Shown here: one piece after another, positions 24,046 through 31,399 of the stretch
Position numbering within the stretch: the first letter of the stretch is position 1
Layout: each line of letters begins with the position of its first letter
Source of the DNA: Curtanaerobium respiraculi
Lineage (GTDB): Bacteria; Actinomycetota; Coriobacteriia; Coriobacteriales; Eggerthellaceae
DNA length: 64,000 nucleotides
Assembly: GCF_024609215.1 (NCBI RefSeq)
Contig: NZ_JANIPD030000023.1
Coordinates: 62,001-126,000, forward strand
Direction: 5' to 3'
Position numbers and translations under genes: made by a program
The notes under the pieces: model-generated
Told to the model about the DNA's origin: nothing
Seen by the model: only the letters and a program-made list of their open reading frames with translations
Database searches by the model: none

Positions 24046-25053
24046 CTATTCGCCCAAAGCGGCCCGTGCGGCATGCACCGCGCGGATCACCTGCGCATAA
24101 TCCATCCGGGTGGGGCCGATGATGGCCACCACGCCCTCTCCCGCGCCGCGGCCGTAGCGCCCTGCGACCACGCTGACCCCGGAGAGCTGCGACGATCGGT
24201 TCTCGTGCCCGATCCGCACGGTAGTCTTGTCCGGCGAGTCGGGGTGGAGGATCTGAAGCAGCACCGTGTCGTCCTCCAGGACCTCGAGCACGGGCATGAG
24301 CACCTCCGCCTGGGCGAACTCCGGCTGGCGCACCAGCGTGGAGAGCCCGAGCCGATGGCCCCGCGACCCGTCGCCGTCCTCCAAGCAGGCGAACACCTCG
24401 TCGCACAGCGTGCGAACCACCGGGTCGGCCAGGACGGCGGCCGCCTCATCGTCGAACTCGGCGCGAATCTGCCCCAGGCACTTCCCCGCGAGCAGACGGT
24501 TGAGCAGCGTCTGCGCGGCGGCGAGGTCGTCCGCGGAAACCTCGTGGGCGAAATCGACCTGCCGATTGAGCACCTGGCCGTCCTCCGTGATCACGACCAC
24601 GAGCACGCGATGCGCGGAAAAGGAGACGAAGGTGATCTGCCGGACGTTCAACGATAGGGCGCTGGGGGGAAGCACGATGGAAAGGCAGTGCGTGAGCCGC
24701 GAGAGGGCCTCCGTCGTGCGATTCTCCAGCTCGTCGAGCTCGGAAGCGCTCTGCCGCAGGCGCTCGACCGCCTTGCTGGTCTCCTCGTCGAGCCGCTCAT
24801 CCGTCAGCTCGTTCTCCAGCAGGTCGTCGACGAAGCTGCGGTACCCCGCGTCGGTGGGGATGCGCCCCGCCGAGGTGTGCGGCTGCGCGATGTAGCCCTC
24901 ACCCTCGAGCGCGGAGAGCTCGTTGCGCACGGTCGCGCTGGATACGCCCAAGTTGTAGCGTTCCACGAGGGTACGGCTGCCGACGGGGAGGGCATGCGAG
25001 ACGTACTCCTCGATGAGGGCGGCAAGCACTCTCTGCCGTCTATCTGAAAGCAT
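24046..25053 (-). CDS. hrcA: Heat-inducible repressor HrcA
   Basis: A 335-residue HrcA: N-terminal winged HTH (LSDRRQRVLAALIEEYVSHALPVGS and VSSATVRNELSALE), GAF-like middle, and C-terminal block ending in VAIIGPTRMDYAQVI. HrcA represses CIRCE-bearing promoters and needs GroEL for activity. The ATG at 25053 is preceded by AAGGGG; an upstream in-frame start lacks a site. It is autoregulated through the CIRCE at 25099-25125. Confidence 0.95.
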   Translation of the reverse strand: MLSDRRQRVLAALIEEYVSHALPVGSRTLVERYNLGVSSATVRNELSALEGEGYIAQPHTSAGRIPTDAGYRSFVDDLLENELTDERLDEETSKAVERLRQSASELDELENRTTEALSRLTHCLSIVLPPSALSLNVRQITFVSFSAHRVLVVVITEDGQVLNRQVDFAHEVSADDLAAAQTLLNRLLAGKCLGQIRAEFDDEAAAVLADPVVRTLCDEVFACLEDGDGSRGHRLGLSTLVRQPEFAQAEVLMPVLEVLEDDTVLLQILHPDSPDKTTVRIGHENRSSQLSGVSVVAGRYGRGAGEGVVAIIGPTRMDYAQVIRAVHAARAALGE

Positions 25054-25098
25054 TCGTCCCCTTCCGCGCGCGGGTTCCATTAGGTCAACTCAAGCATT

Positions 25099-25125
25099 TT
25101 AGCAATCGCGGAACCCGAGTGCTGA
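25099..25125 (-). promoter_or_regulatory. CIRCE operator upstream of hrcA
   Basis: The minus-strand sequence is TCAGCACTC-N9-GATTGCTAA; each arm matches 8 of 9 bases of the CIRCE consensus (TTAGCACTC-N9-GAGTGCTAA). A -10-like TAAAAT (forward 25096-25101) overlaps its downstream arm, so HrcA bound here would block the promoter of the whole hrcA-dnaJ operon. Confidence 0.85.
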
Positions 25126-25187
25126 AACGACACCAAGCCGTCATTATGCTGCGGAAAGCGGCTGCGGAAAGCGTGCCCCCACCGCTC

Positions 25188-25218
25188 AAAAAGAGAGAAG
25201 CCGCATGGGCTTCCCTCT
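25188..25218 (-). terminator. Rho-independent terminator of rpsT
   Basis: On the minus strand an 11-bp stem with one mismatch (AGAGGGAAGCC / GGCTTCTCTCT) and a five-base loop is followed by TTTTT. It lies about 45 bases beyond the rpsT stop codon. Confidence 0.85.
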
Positions 25219-25261
25219 TCCTTGATATGCGGAACGGATCCGTGCGGATTCGCTGCTGCGC

Positions 25262-25765
25262 TTATTCAGCGGCTTCCTCGGAGGTTTCGGCTGCCTCGGC
25301 TGCGGCTGCGGCTGCTTCCTCGGCCTTGCGCTTCTCGGCAGAGGCCTGCGCCTTCTGATCCTCCTTGCGGTTGGCCTCCTTCGCCTTCGCCTTCTCGGCG
25401 TAGGCGGCGGCGCGCTCGGCCTTGCGGGCGGCCTTCTTGGTGCCGCCCTTTGCAACGGGCTGCTTCTTCTCGGGAGCCTTGTACGCGGCGATCTCCTCCG
25501 GCGTGGCAATGCGGTTGGCCAGCTTCATGACGCCGCTCTTGCGGTTGGCGGCCTGGTTCTTGTGAATGACGCCCTTGCTGGCAGCCTTGTCCAGCAGACG
25601 GCTCGCCTTATGTGCGGCAGCGACGGCTTCCGCCCCGTTGCCCGCCTCCGCGGCTTCGCGGACAGCGCGCACCGCGGTGTGCAGTTCGCTCTTGTAGGCG
25701 CGGTTGCGCTTGCGTGCCTTCTCGTTCGTGAGAATGCGCTTCTTCTGGCTCTTGATATTCGCCAC
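25262..25765 (-). CDS. rpsT: 30S ribosomal protein S20 with long C-terminal extension
   Basis: A 167-residue S20; the usual length is about 88. Residues 1-90 are standard ([26 protein letters not shown] is the N-terminal block; [23 protein letters not shown] closes the core). The extra about 75 residues are rich in Ala, Lys and Glu ([20 protein letters not shown]), a predicted charged helix. The start is GTG at 25765 with GGAGG upstream. Extended S20 tails are known from related actinobacteria; their role is not known. Confidence 0.95.
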   Translation of the reverse strand: MANIKSQKKRILTNEKARKRNRAYKSELHTAVRAVREAAEAGNGAEAVAAAHKASRLLDKAASKGVIHKNQAANRKSGVMKLANRIATPEEIAAYKAPEKKQPVAKGGTKKAARKAERAAAYAEKAKAKEANRKEDQKAQASAEKRKAEEAAAAAAEAAETSEEAAE

Positions 25766-26159
25766 GTTCGTCCTCCGTTGTACTTATACTCTGCGTTCCG
25801 TGAAAGAAACCCGGAAAGCGTACCACAATGCTTCGCATAAGGGTACACGTTCGCACGGTAAAATATCCACCTTCCCCACATCGGGTAAAGCGGACGTGGG
25901 GATATGGTACCGGAGGGAGGGAAAGCCATGAAGAAAGCAGACGGCGAATCCACAATTTACCGGCAAGCCGACCTACCCCGACCCACCAGTCGACGCCCAT
26001 CGACGCCCATGGTTGGTTGCGAATCTAACCCCCGGCGTCCCGTTTAAAAATTCAACCTGCCGAGTTTCCAGACGGCCTCCCCCACTCGCGGTTCTGTCGG
26101 TTTGGAGCAGGCAGGGCCATTTGATGCGCAGCGCGATGCGGTACGGTACACTTGTGCCC
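25766..26159. other. Divergent intergenic region rpsT/lepA
   Basis: This 394-base region lies between the divergent rpsT and lepA genes. It holds one weak small-ORF candidate (25928-26047). It also has a short CCCCAC/GTGGGG stem (about 25876-25903). A -10-like TACACT lies eight bases before the lepA ATG, which would make the lepA transcript almost leaderless, but its -35 spacing is poor (20 bp from TTGATG). No RNA gene was recognised. Confidence 0.4.
25928..26047 (+). CDS. Possible 39-residue small protein
   Basis: An ATG with a strong ribosome-binding region (GGAGGGAGGGAAA, six bases upstream) opens a 39-codon frame, [20 protein letters not shown] to a TAA at 26045. It is basic and proline-rich in its second half, with no signal or membrane segment. 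The strong ribosome site is the only evidence for translation; it could instead be a chance frame or a leader peptide. Confidence 0.25.
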   Translation: MKKADGESTIYRQADLPRPTSRRPSTPMVGCESNPRRPV

Positions 26160-27965
26160 ATGACTACAGACGCATCGCACATCCGCAATTTCAGCATCAT
26201 CGCGCACATCGACCACGGCAAGTCAACCATCTCCGACCGCGTGTTGGAGATGACCGGCACCGTGGCGCACCGCGACATGCAAGCCCAGCTGCTCGACAGC
26301 ATGGAGATCGAGCGCGAGCGCGGCATCACCATCAAGAGCCAGGCCGTGCGCGTGGATTACGCCGCCGATGACGGCGAGGTGTACCATTTCAACCTCATCG
26401 ACACGCCGGGCCACGTGGACTTCACCTACGAGGTGAGCCGCAGCCTGGCCGCCTGCGAGGGCGCCGTGCTGGTGGTCGACGCCACCCAGGGCGTGGAGGC
26501 CCAAACCGTCGCCAACGCCATGATGGCCATGAACGCGAACCTGGAGATCATCCCGCTGATCAACAAGATCGACCTACCCAGCGCCGAGCCGGAGCGCGTT
26601 CGCGCCGAGATCGAGGACGCCCTCGCCATCCCGGCCGACGAGGCGGTGCTGGCGAGCGGCAAGACGGGCGAGGGCATCCACGACCTGCTCGAATCGATCG
26701 TGTACACCATCCCCGCCCCCACGGGCGATGCCGCAGCGCCCCTGAAGGCGCTCATCTTCGACTCGTACTTCGACCCGTACCGCGGCGTCGTGGCGCTGGT
26801 GCGCGTATACGACGGCTGCATGCGCAAGGGCGCGAGGATCCGCCTCATGGCAACCGACGAGGAGACGCTCGTGGAGGACGTGGGCGTGCGCCGTCCCGCC
26901 GAGATATCCACCGGCGAACTGGGCGTCGGCGAGGTCGGCTACCTGGTCACCGGGCTGAAGGACCCGAGCGCCGTGAAGGTGGGCGACACGATCACGCTGG
27001 CCGAGGGCGGGGTCGCCGAACCTCTGCCGGGATACCGCGAGGCGAAGCCCATGGTGTTCGCCGGGCTGTTCCCCATCGAATCGGACCAGTACCCCGCCCT
27101 GCGCGATGCGCTTGAGAAGCTCACGCTGAACGACCCCGCGCTCGTGTTCGAGCCCGAGACGAGCCATGCGCTGAGCTTCGGCTTCCGCGTGGGCTTCTTG
27201 GGCCTGCTGCATATGGAGGTGGTGAAGGAGCGGCTCGAGCGCGAATTCGGGCTGGACCTCCTGGCCACCGCCCCCAGCGTGGAATACCGCGTGCACCTCA
27301 AGGGCGGCGAGGTGTCGAGCATCCGCTCCCCACAGGACATGCCCGACCCCAGCGCCATCGACCGCATCGAGGAACCCTACCTGAAGGCGCGCATCCTGGT
27401 GCCCCCCGATTTCGTGGGCGCCGTCATGGACCTGACGGTCGCGCGGCGCGGCACCTTCGTGACGATGAACTACCTCTCGCAGACCACGGTGGAGGAGATC
27501 TGGGAGCTGCCGCTGTCGGAGCTGATCCTGGATTACTTCGACCGCCTGAAGAGCAGCACCAAAGGATACGCCTCCCTCGATTACGAATTCGACGGTTACA
27601 AACCGAGCGAGCTGGTCAAACTCGATATCCTGCTCTCCGGCAAGCCCATCGACGCGCTCAGCTTCATCGTGCACAAGGACAAGGCCTACGACCGCGGCAA
27701 CGTATTATGCAAGAAGCTGAAGGAGATCATCCCCCGCCAGCTGTTCGAGGTGCCCATCCAGGCCGCCGTGGGCAGCCGCGTGCTCGCGCGCACCAACGTC
27801 AAGGCGAAGCGGAAGGACGTGCTCGCCAAATGCTACGGCGGCGATATCAGCCGCAAGCGCAAACTGCTGGAAAAGCAGAGGCAGGGCAAGAAGCGCATGA
27901 AGAGCATCGGAAACGTGGAGGTCCCCCAGGAGGCTTTCATGGCGATTCTGAAGGTGGATGAGTAG
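26160..27965 (+). CDS. lepA: Elongation factor 4 (LepA)
   Basis: A 601-residue translational GTPase with G1 AHIDHGKST (near residue 14), G3 DTPGHVDF and G4 NKIDLP, domains II, III and V, and the LepA-specific C-terminal domain ending [19 protein letters not shown]. It acts on stalled or back-translocating ribosomes. The ATG at 26160 is chosen because [20 protein letters not shown] matches family N-termini; upstream in-frame codons look non-coding. No clear ribosome site is present. It heads lepA, a small membrane protein, dusB and hemW. Confidence 0.96.
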   Translation: MTTDASHIRNFSIIAHIDHGKSTISDRVLEMTGTVAHRDMQAQLLDSMEIERERGITIKSQAVRVDYAADDGEVYHFNLIDTPGHVDFTYEVSRSLAACEGAVLVVDATQGVEAQTVANAMMAMNANLEIIPLINKIDLPSAEPERVRAEIEDALAIPADEAVLASGKTGEGIHDLLESIVYTIPAPTGDAAAPLKALIFDSYFDPYRGVVALVRVYDGCMRKGARIRLMATDEETLVEDVGVRRPAEISTGELGVGEVGYLVTGLKDPSAVKVGDTITLAEGGVAEPLPGYREAKPMVFAGLFPIESDQYPALRDALEKLTLNDPALVFEPETSHALSFGFRVGFLGLLHMEVVKERLEREFGLDLLATAPSVEYRVHLKGGEVSSIRSPQDMPDPSAIDRIEEPYLKARILVPPDFVGAVMDLTVARRGTFVTMNYLSQTTVEEIWELPLSELILDYFDRLKSSTKGYASLDYEFDGYKPSELVKLDILLSGKPIDALSFIVHKDKAYDRGNVLCKKLKEIIPRQLFEVPIQAAVGSRVLARTNVKAKRKDVLAKCYGGDISRKRKLLEKQRQGKKRMKSIGNVEVPQEAFMAILKVDE

Positions 27966-28160
27966 ATGGGCAGGCGCGCGGAATACGATTGGCTCGACGA
28001 TCCGTTCGACGAGAAGAAGAGCGCGCAGCTGGGCGGCGGCATGAGCGGCGGGAGCAAGGCCGCCGTCGGCATCGGGTGCACCGTCGCCGTCGCTGTGCTT
28101 CTGGTGCTGTTCGCGATGCTGCTGGGCAGCATCGGCGACCTGCTCACCTCGCTCTCGTAG
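27966..28160 (+). CDS. Small single-span membrane protein
   Basis: A 64-residue protein starting at the ATG directly after the lepA stop codon. The first about 30 residues are charged (EYDWLDDPFDEKK), then a Gly/Ser stretch and one hydrophobic helix (about 33-58, VGIGCTVAVAVLLVLFAMLLG). It ends ten bases before dusB. No family was recognised; tight packing in the lepA-dusB run is the main support that it is real. Confidence 0.55.
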   Translation: MGRRAEYDWLDDPFDEKKSAQLGGGMSGGSKAAVGIGCTVAVAVLLVLFAMLLGSIGDLLTSLS

Positions 28161-28169
28161 GGGCCCGCC

Positions 28170-29150
28170 TTGACGGGGTACCGGGAATTCCTCCGAAGCC
28201 ATCCGGCGATCCTCGCGCCCATGGCCGGCGTGACCGACGTCGTGTTCAGGCAGCTGTGCGTCGAGCAGGGAGCTTCGCTCACGTTCACCGAGATGGTGTC
28301 CGCGAAGGGGCTGTCGTATCGCAACGTGCGGACCGGCGACCTGCTGGAGGTCGCGCCCAACGAGCATGCCGTGGGCGTCCAGCTGTTCGGCCACGAGCCC
28401 GCCGTGATGGCGCAGGAGGCGCAGCACGTCGCTCGGATCCTGGGCGATCGGCTGGCGGTCATCGACATCAACATGGGCTGTCCGGCCCGGAAGATCGTTT
28501 CGAAGGGCGACGGCGCCTCGCTCATGCAGCGGCCCGCGGAGGCGCGGGAGATCATCCGCGCGGTGGCTTCGTCCGTTCGCGTGCCCGTAACGGTGAAGTT
28601 CCGGCGCGGCTTCGAATGCGGCAACGAAACCTCCGCGGCATTCGCGGCGATGGCGCAGGAGGCCGGCGCCTCCGGCGTCACCGTGCACGGCCGGTTCGCG
28701 CAGCAGATGTACCGGGGGACAGCCGATTGGGAGGCCATCGCCCGCGTCGTGCGCGCGGTCGATATCCCCGTCGTGGGCAACGGCGACGTCGCAAGCGCGC
28801 GCGATGCGGTCTCGATGCGCCGGCGGACGGGATGCGACGCGGTGATGGTCGCCCGCGCCGCGGAGGGCAACCCCTGGTTGTTCGCCCAGATCTCGGCCGC
28901 GCTGGCGGGGGAGCCGGTACCTGCGGGCCCGACGTTCGAGGAGCGCATCGCGACCATGCGCCGCCACGCCCGCCTGCTCGCCGCCCGGGATGCGCGCACC
29001 TTGGTGCGGATGAGGAAGCATGCGGGCTGGTACGTGAAGGGGTTCCCCGGCGCCTCGGCGGCGCGGGGGGCGCTCAACACCGCGACGACGCTCGCCGATT
29101 TCGAGGCGATTTTCGACGAGCTCCTTTCGAAAGGCGGGCCAAATGCATGA
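28170..29150 (+). CDS. dusB: tRNA-dihydrouridine synthase
   Basis: A 326-residue Dus flavoenzyme with the N-terminal LAPMAGVTDVVFRQL block, the catalytic Cys in NMGCPARKI, and the FMN-binding VVGNGDV and VMVARAAEGNPWLF blocks. It reduces uridines in the tRNA D-loop using FMN and NADPH. A TTG at 28170 is used so that the first strand is included; a later ATG (28221) would remove it. It overlaps hemW by eight bases. Confidence 0.9.
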   Translation: MTGYREFLRSHPAILAPMAGVTDVVFRQLCVEQGASLTFTEMVSAKGLSYRNVRTGDLLEVAPNEHAVGVQLFGHEPAVMAQEAQHVARILGDRLAVIDINMGCPARKIVSKGDGASLMQRPAEAREIIRAVASSVRVPVTVKFRRGFECGNETSAAFAAMAQEAGASGVTVHGRFAQQMYRGTADWEAIARVVRAVDIPVVGNGDVASARDAVSMRRRTGCDAVMVARAAEGNPWLFAQISAALAGEPVPAGPTFEERIATMRRHARLLAARDARTLVRMRKHAGWYVKGFPGASAARGALNTATTLADFEAIFDELLSKGGPNA

Positions 29151-30252
29151 TCCGTACAAAGCGCTCTACATCCACGTGCCGTTCTGCAAGCAGCGATGCC
29201 GATATTGCGACTTCGCCACGCAGGCCGCGCCCGCCGGATCCCCCCTTTTCGACGAATACACCGCGCGCATGCTCATGGATATCCGCAAGGCGAGCCGCGA
29301 CGGGATGCTGGGAAGCATCGAGACCGTCTACATCGGCGGCGGCACACCCAGCTACCTGGGCCACGCCCGCCTGACCGAGATCCTCTACATGCTCAGCCTC
29401 TCCATGCGCCTGACCACCGACGTGGAATGCAGCATGGAGGCGAACCCCGAAAGCCTGACCGACCGCATGGTGAAGGACATCTTCGCCCTGGGGGTGAATA
29501 GGCTCTCGATCGGCGTGCAGAGCTTCGATGACGAGGTGCTGGGAAAGCTCGGGCGCATCCATGATGCCGCCGCCGCGCGGCGTGCGGTGGAGACCGCGCA
29601 CGAGCGCTTCGACAACGTGAGCGTCGATTTGATGTGCGGGGTTCCCGGGCAAACCCGCGAGAGCTTCCGATCGAGCGTGCGCCAGGCAATCGATCTGGAC
29701 GTTTCGCATGTGTCCGTCTATCCGCTCACCATCGAGCCGGGCACGCCCTTCTACGGGCTCGTCGCGAAAGGGCGGATGGACGACATCGACCCGGATGCGC
29801 AGGCCCGGCAGATGGAGGATGCCGAATCGCTCCTGCGGGAGGCCGGGTTCGAGCGCTACGAGGTGGCAAGCTACGCGAAGCCCGGGTTCGCCTGCCGCCA
29901 CAACAAGGCCTACTGGACCGGCATTCCCTATCTGGGGCTGGGGCCTTCCGTGGTGACGATGACGCAGAACGCGGAGCGTCGCATGCGCAAGCAGGACGGG
30001 CAGGTCATCGACGATTTGGACGTCAAGCAGATGCGCGTGGAGGACATCATGCTCGGCATGCGGATGAGCGAGGGCGTTTCCGATGGGAAGGTCGCCTGGG
30101 CGGCCGAGGTCGCTCCCGAGCTCCCCTCCGTCCTCCGGCGCCTCGAGGAGAACGGCCTCGTGATGCGCGGACCGGGCCGCTGGATGCCGACGGAGCGAGG
30201 CTGGATCTGCGGCAACGACCTCTACGAACCCATCTTCGAGCTGGCTCCCTAG
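29143..30252 (+). CDS. hemW: Radical SAM protein HemW (heme chaperone-like)
   Basis: A 369-residue HemW/HemN-like protein. YIHVPFC-x3-CRYCDF gives the CX3CX2C cluster motif followed by Phe, typical of HemW rather than HemN, with the GGGTPSYL motif next. HemW binds heme and may deliver it; it is not usually a coproporphyrinogen oxidase. The stop codon TAG at 30250-30252 overlaps the left end of repeat copy B. Confidence 0.9.
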   Translation: MHDPYKALYIHVPFCKQRCRYCDFATQAAPAGSPLFDEYTARMLMDIRKASRDGMLGSIETVYIGGGTPSYLGHARLTEILYMLSLSMRLTTDVECSMEANPESLTDRMVKDIFALGVNRLSIGVQSFDDEVLGKLGRIHDAAAARRAVETAHERFDNVSVDLMCGVPGQTRESFRSSVRQAIDLDVSHVSVYPLTIEPGTPFYGLVAKGRMDDIDPDAQARQMEDAESLLREAGFERYEVASYAKPGFACRHNKAYWTGIPYLGLGPSVVTMTQNAERRMRKQDGQVIDDLDVKQMRVEDIMLGMRMSEGVSDGKVAWAAEVAPELPSVLRRLEENGLVMRGPGRWMPTERGWICGNDLYEPIFELAP

Positions 30253-30403
30253 CACTGATGAATTCCGCCTTGGCCGGGGACGGCGGGCTGAGCGCCGGAG
30301 CGGCGGAAGGCAAGCGGGCGCAGGCGTGCTCGAACGGGGATCGAGCCGCTCCGGCGCCAGCATGCCGTTCTCGGGCTGGCGGAATTCGCCAGTGCTTCCC
30401 TAG
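30250..30403. repeat. Dispersed inverted-repeat element, copy B
   Basis: A 154-base element with left end AGCACTGATGAATTCCGCC (30251-30269) and right end GGCGGAATTCGCCAGTGC followed by TTCCCTAG (30378-30403). The middle, including GGATCGAGCCGCTCCGGCGC, is about 90 percent identical by eye to copy C at 50688. It lies between convergent hemW and holA and may terminate both. No open frame with a ribosome site is present, so it looks non-coding and MITE-like. Confidence 0.85.
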
Positions 30404-30418
30404 CCGGGTCCCGCCGGC

Positions 30419-31390
30419 TCAGCGCCTCGCAATCGCCTGGAGCCACCAAGCTTGGAACGCGCCTTCGGGGTCGGCCCCGCTCTTCATGGCCATCTCCGCG
30501 TCCCGTGCCGACACGAGCGCCCGATGCAGCTCGTCGGCGGTGAACCCGCGCGCCCACATCATGTGGTTCCTCACACGCCAGGAGGGCTGATGCAGCACGC
30601 TCGCCAAGTCGGCCTGGCGCCCCCGCTCTGCCAAACTGCGGGCGATCATGAGCTCGCGGACGCGCGTGACGCACATGCCGAGCAGGGCGAAGGGGCTTGT
30701 GCCGCCCAGACGCGACCTGATGTAGAGGCACTTCTGCACGTTGCGCTGCGAGAACGCGTCGGTGAAATCCCATGGCTTCCGCTCCGCCGTCGCCGCGACC
30801 TGGGCGACGACCTCGCTCTCGTTGACGGCATCCGACCCGGTGTGCGCAAGCGCGAGCTTCCCCAACTGGGCCTCCAGGGCGACCGTGTTCTCCCCCACGC
30901 GATCGACCAGGGCCTCGGCGGCCGCGGGCGTGAGCGTGATGCCCTTGCCCGTCGCCATGGCGCGCACCTGGGCGGGAAGGTCCTTCCGCTTGGGAAGCGC
31001 GCAATCGATCACCGCGCTTTTCCCCAACGCGGCGACCGCCTTGTACAGCCGCGAGTTCTTCTGGAGGCTTGGCGACACCAGGCAGAGCACGGTCGTGGGC
31101 GATGGAGATTCCAGGTACGCGACGATGGGCTCGCGATCGGCGGTGGAGAGCCTGTCGCAATCGTCCACCTGCACCAACCGCACGGGACTCGCGAAGGGGA
31201 GCGTGTTGCAGGCGACGACGATCGCCTCCCCCGAGGCGGTGGCCCCGTCGAACGTCTCGGAATTGAAATCGAGATTCCCCTCGCGCGCGATGCGCTGGCG
31301 GAGCCGCTTGACGACGACCTCGCGTTTGAGATCGTCCGATCCCATGGCGAGGTAGGCGGGAAGGAGGGGGTGTTGATCGTTCCGGTCCAT
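30419..31390 (-). CDS. holA: DNA polymerase III subunit delta
   Basis: A 323-residue HolA with the N-terminal AAA-like fold (LLPAYLAMGSDDLKREVVVKRL), central VDDCDRLSTADRE and VLCLVSPSLQKNSRLYKAV, and a C-terminal helical collar domain. It opens the beta clamp in the clamp loader. It follows comEC by nine bases, the standard comEA-comEC-holA order. Confidence 0.92.
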   Translation of the reverse strand: MDRNDQHPLLPAYLAMGSDDLKREVVVKRLRQRIAREGNLDFNSETFDGATASGEAIVVACNTLPFASPVRLVQVDDCDRLSTADREPIVAYLESPSPTTVLCLVSPSLQKNSRLYKAVAALGKSAVIDCALPKRKDLPAQVRAMATGKGITLTPAAAEALVDRVGENTVALEAQLGKLALAHTGSDAVNESEVVAQVAATAERKPWDFTDAFSQRNVQKCLYIRSRLGGTSPFALLGMCVTRVRELMIARSLAERGRQADLASVLHQPSWRVRNHMMWARGFTADELHRALVSARDAEMAMKSGADPEGAFQAWWLQAIARR

Positions 31391-31399
31391 GGCGCCATT

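Noticed and set aside
29074-30363. Frame antisense to hemW reaching into repeat copy B
   Set aside because: The repeat part was considered as a small protein shared with copy C (MLAPERLDPRS start), but neither has a ribosome site and copy A lacks it; the element is better seen as non-coding.
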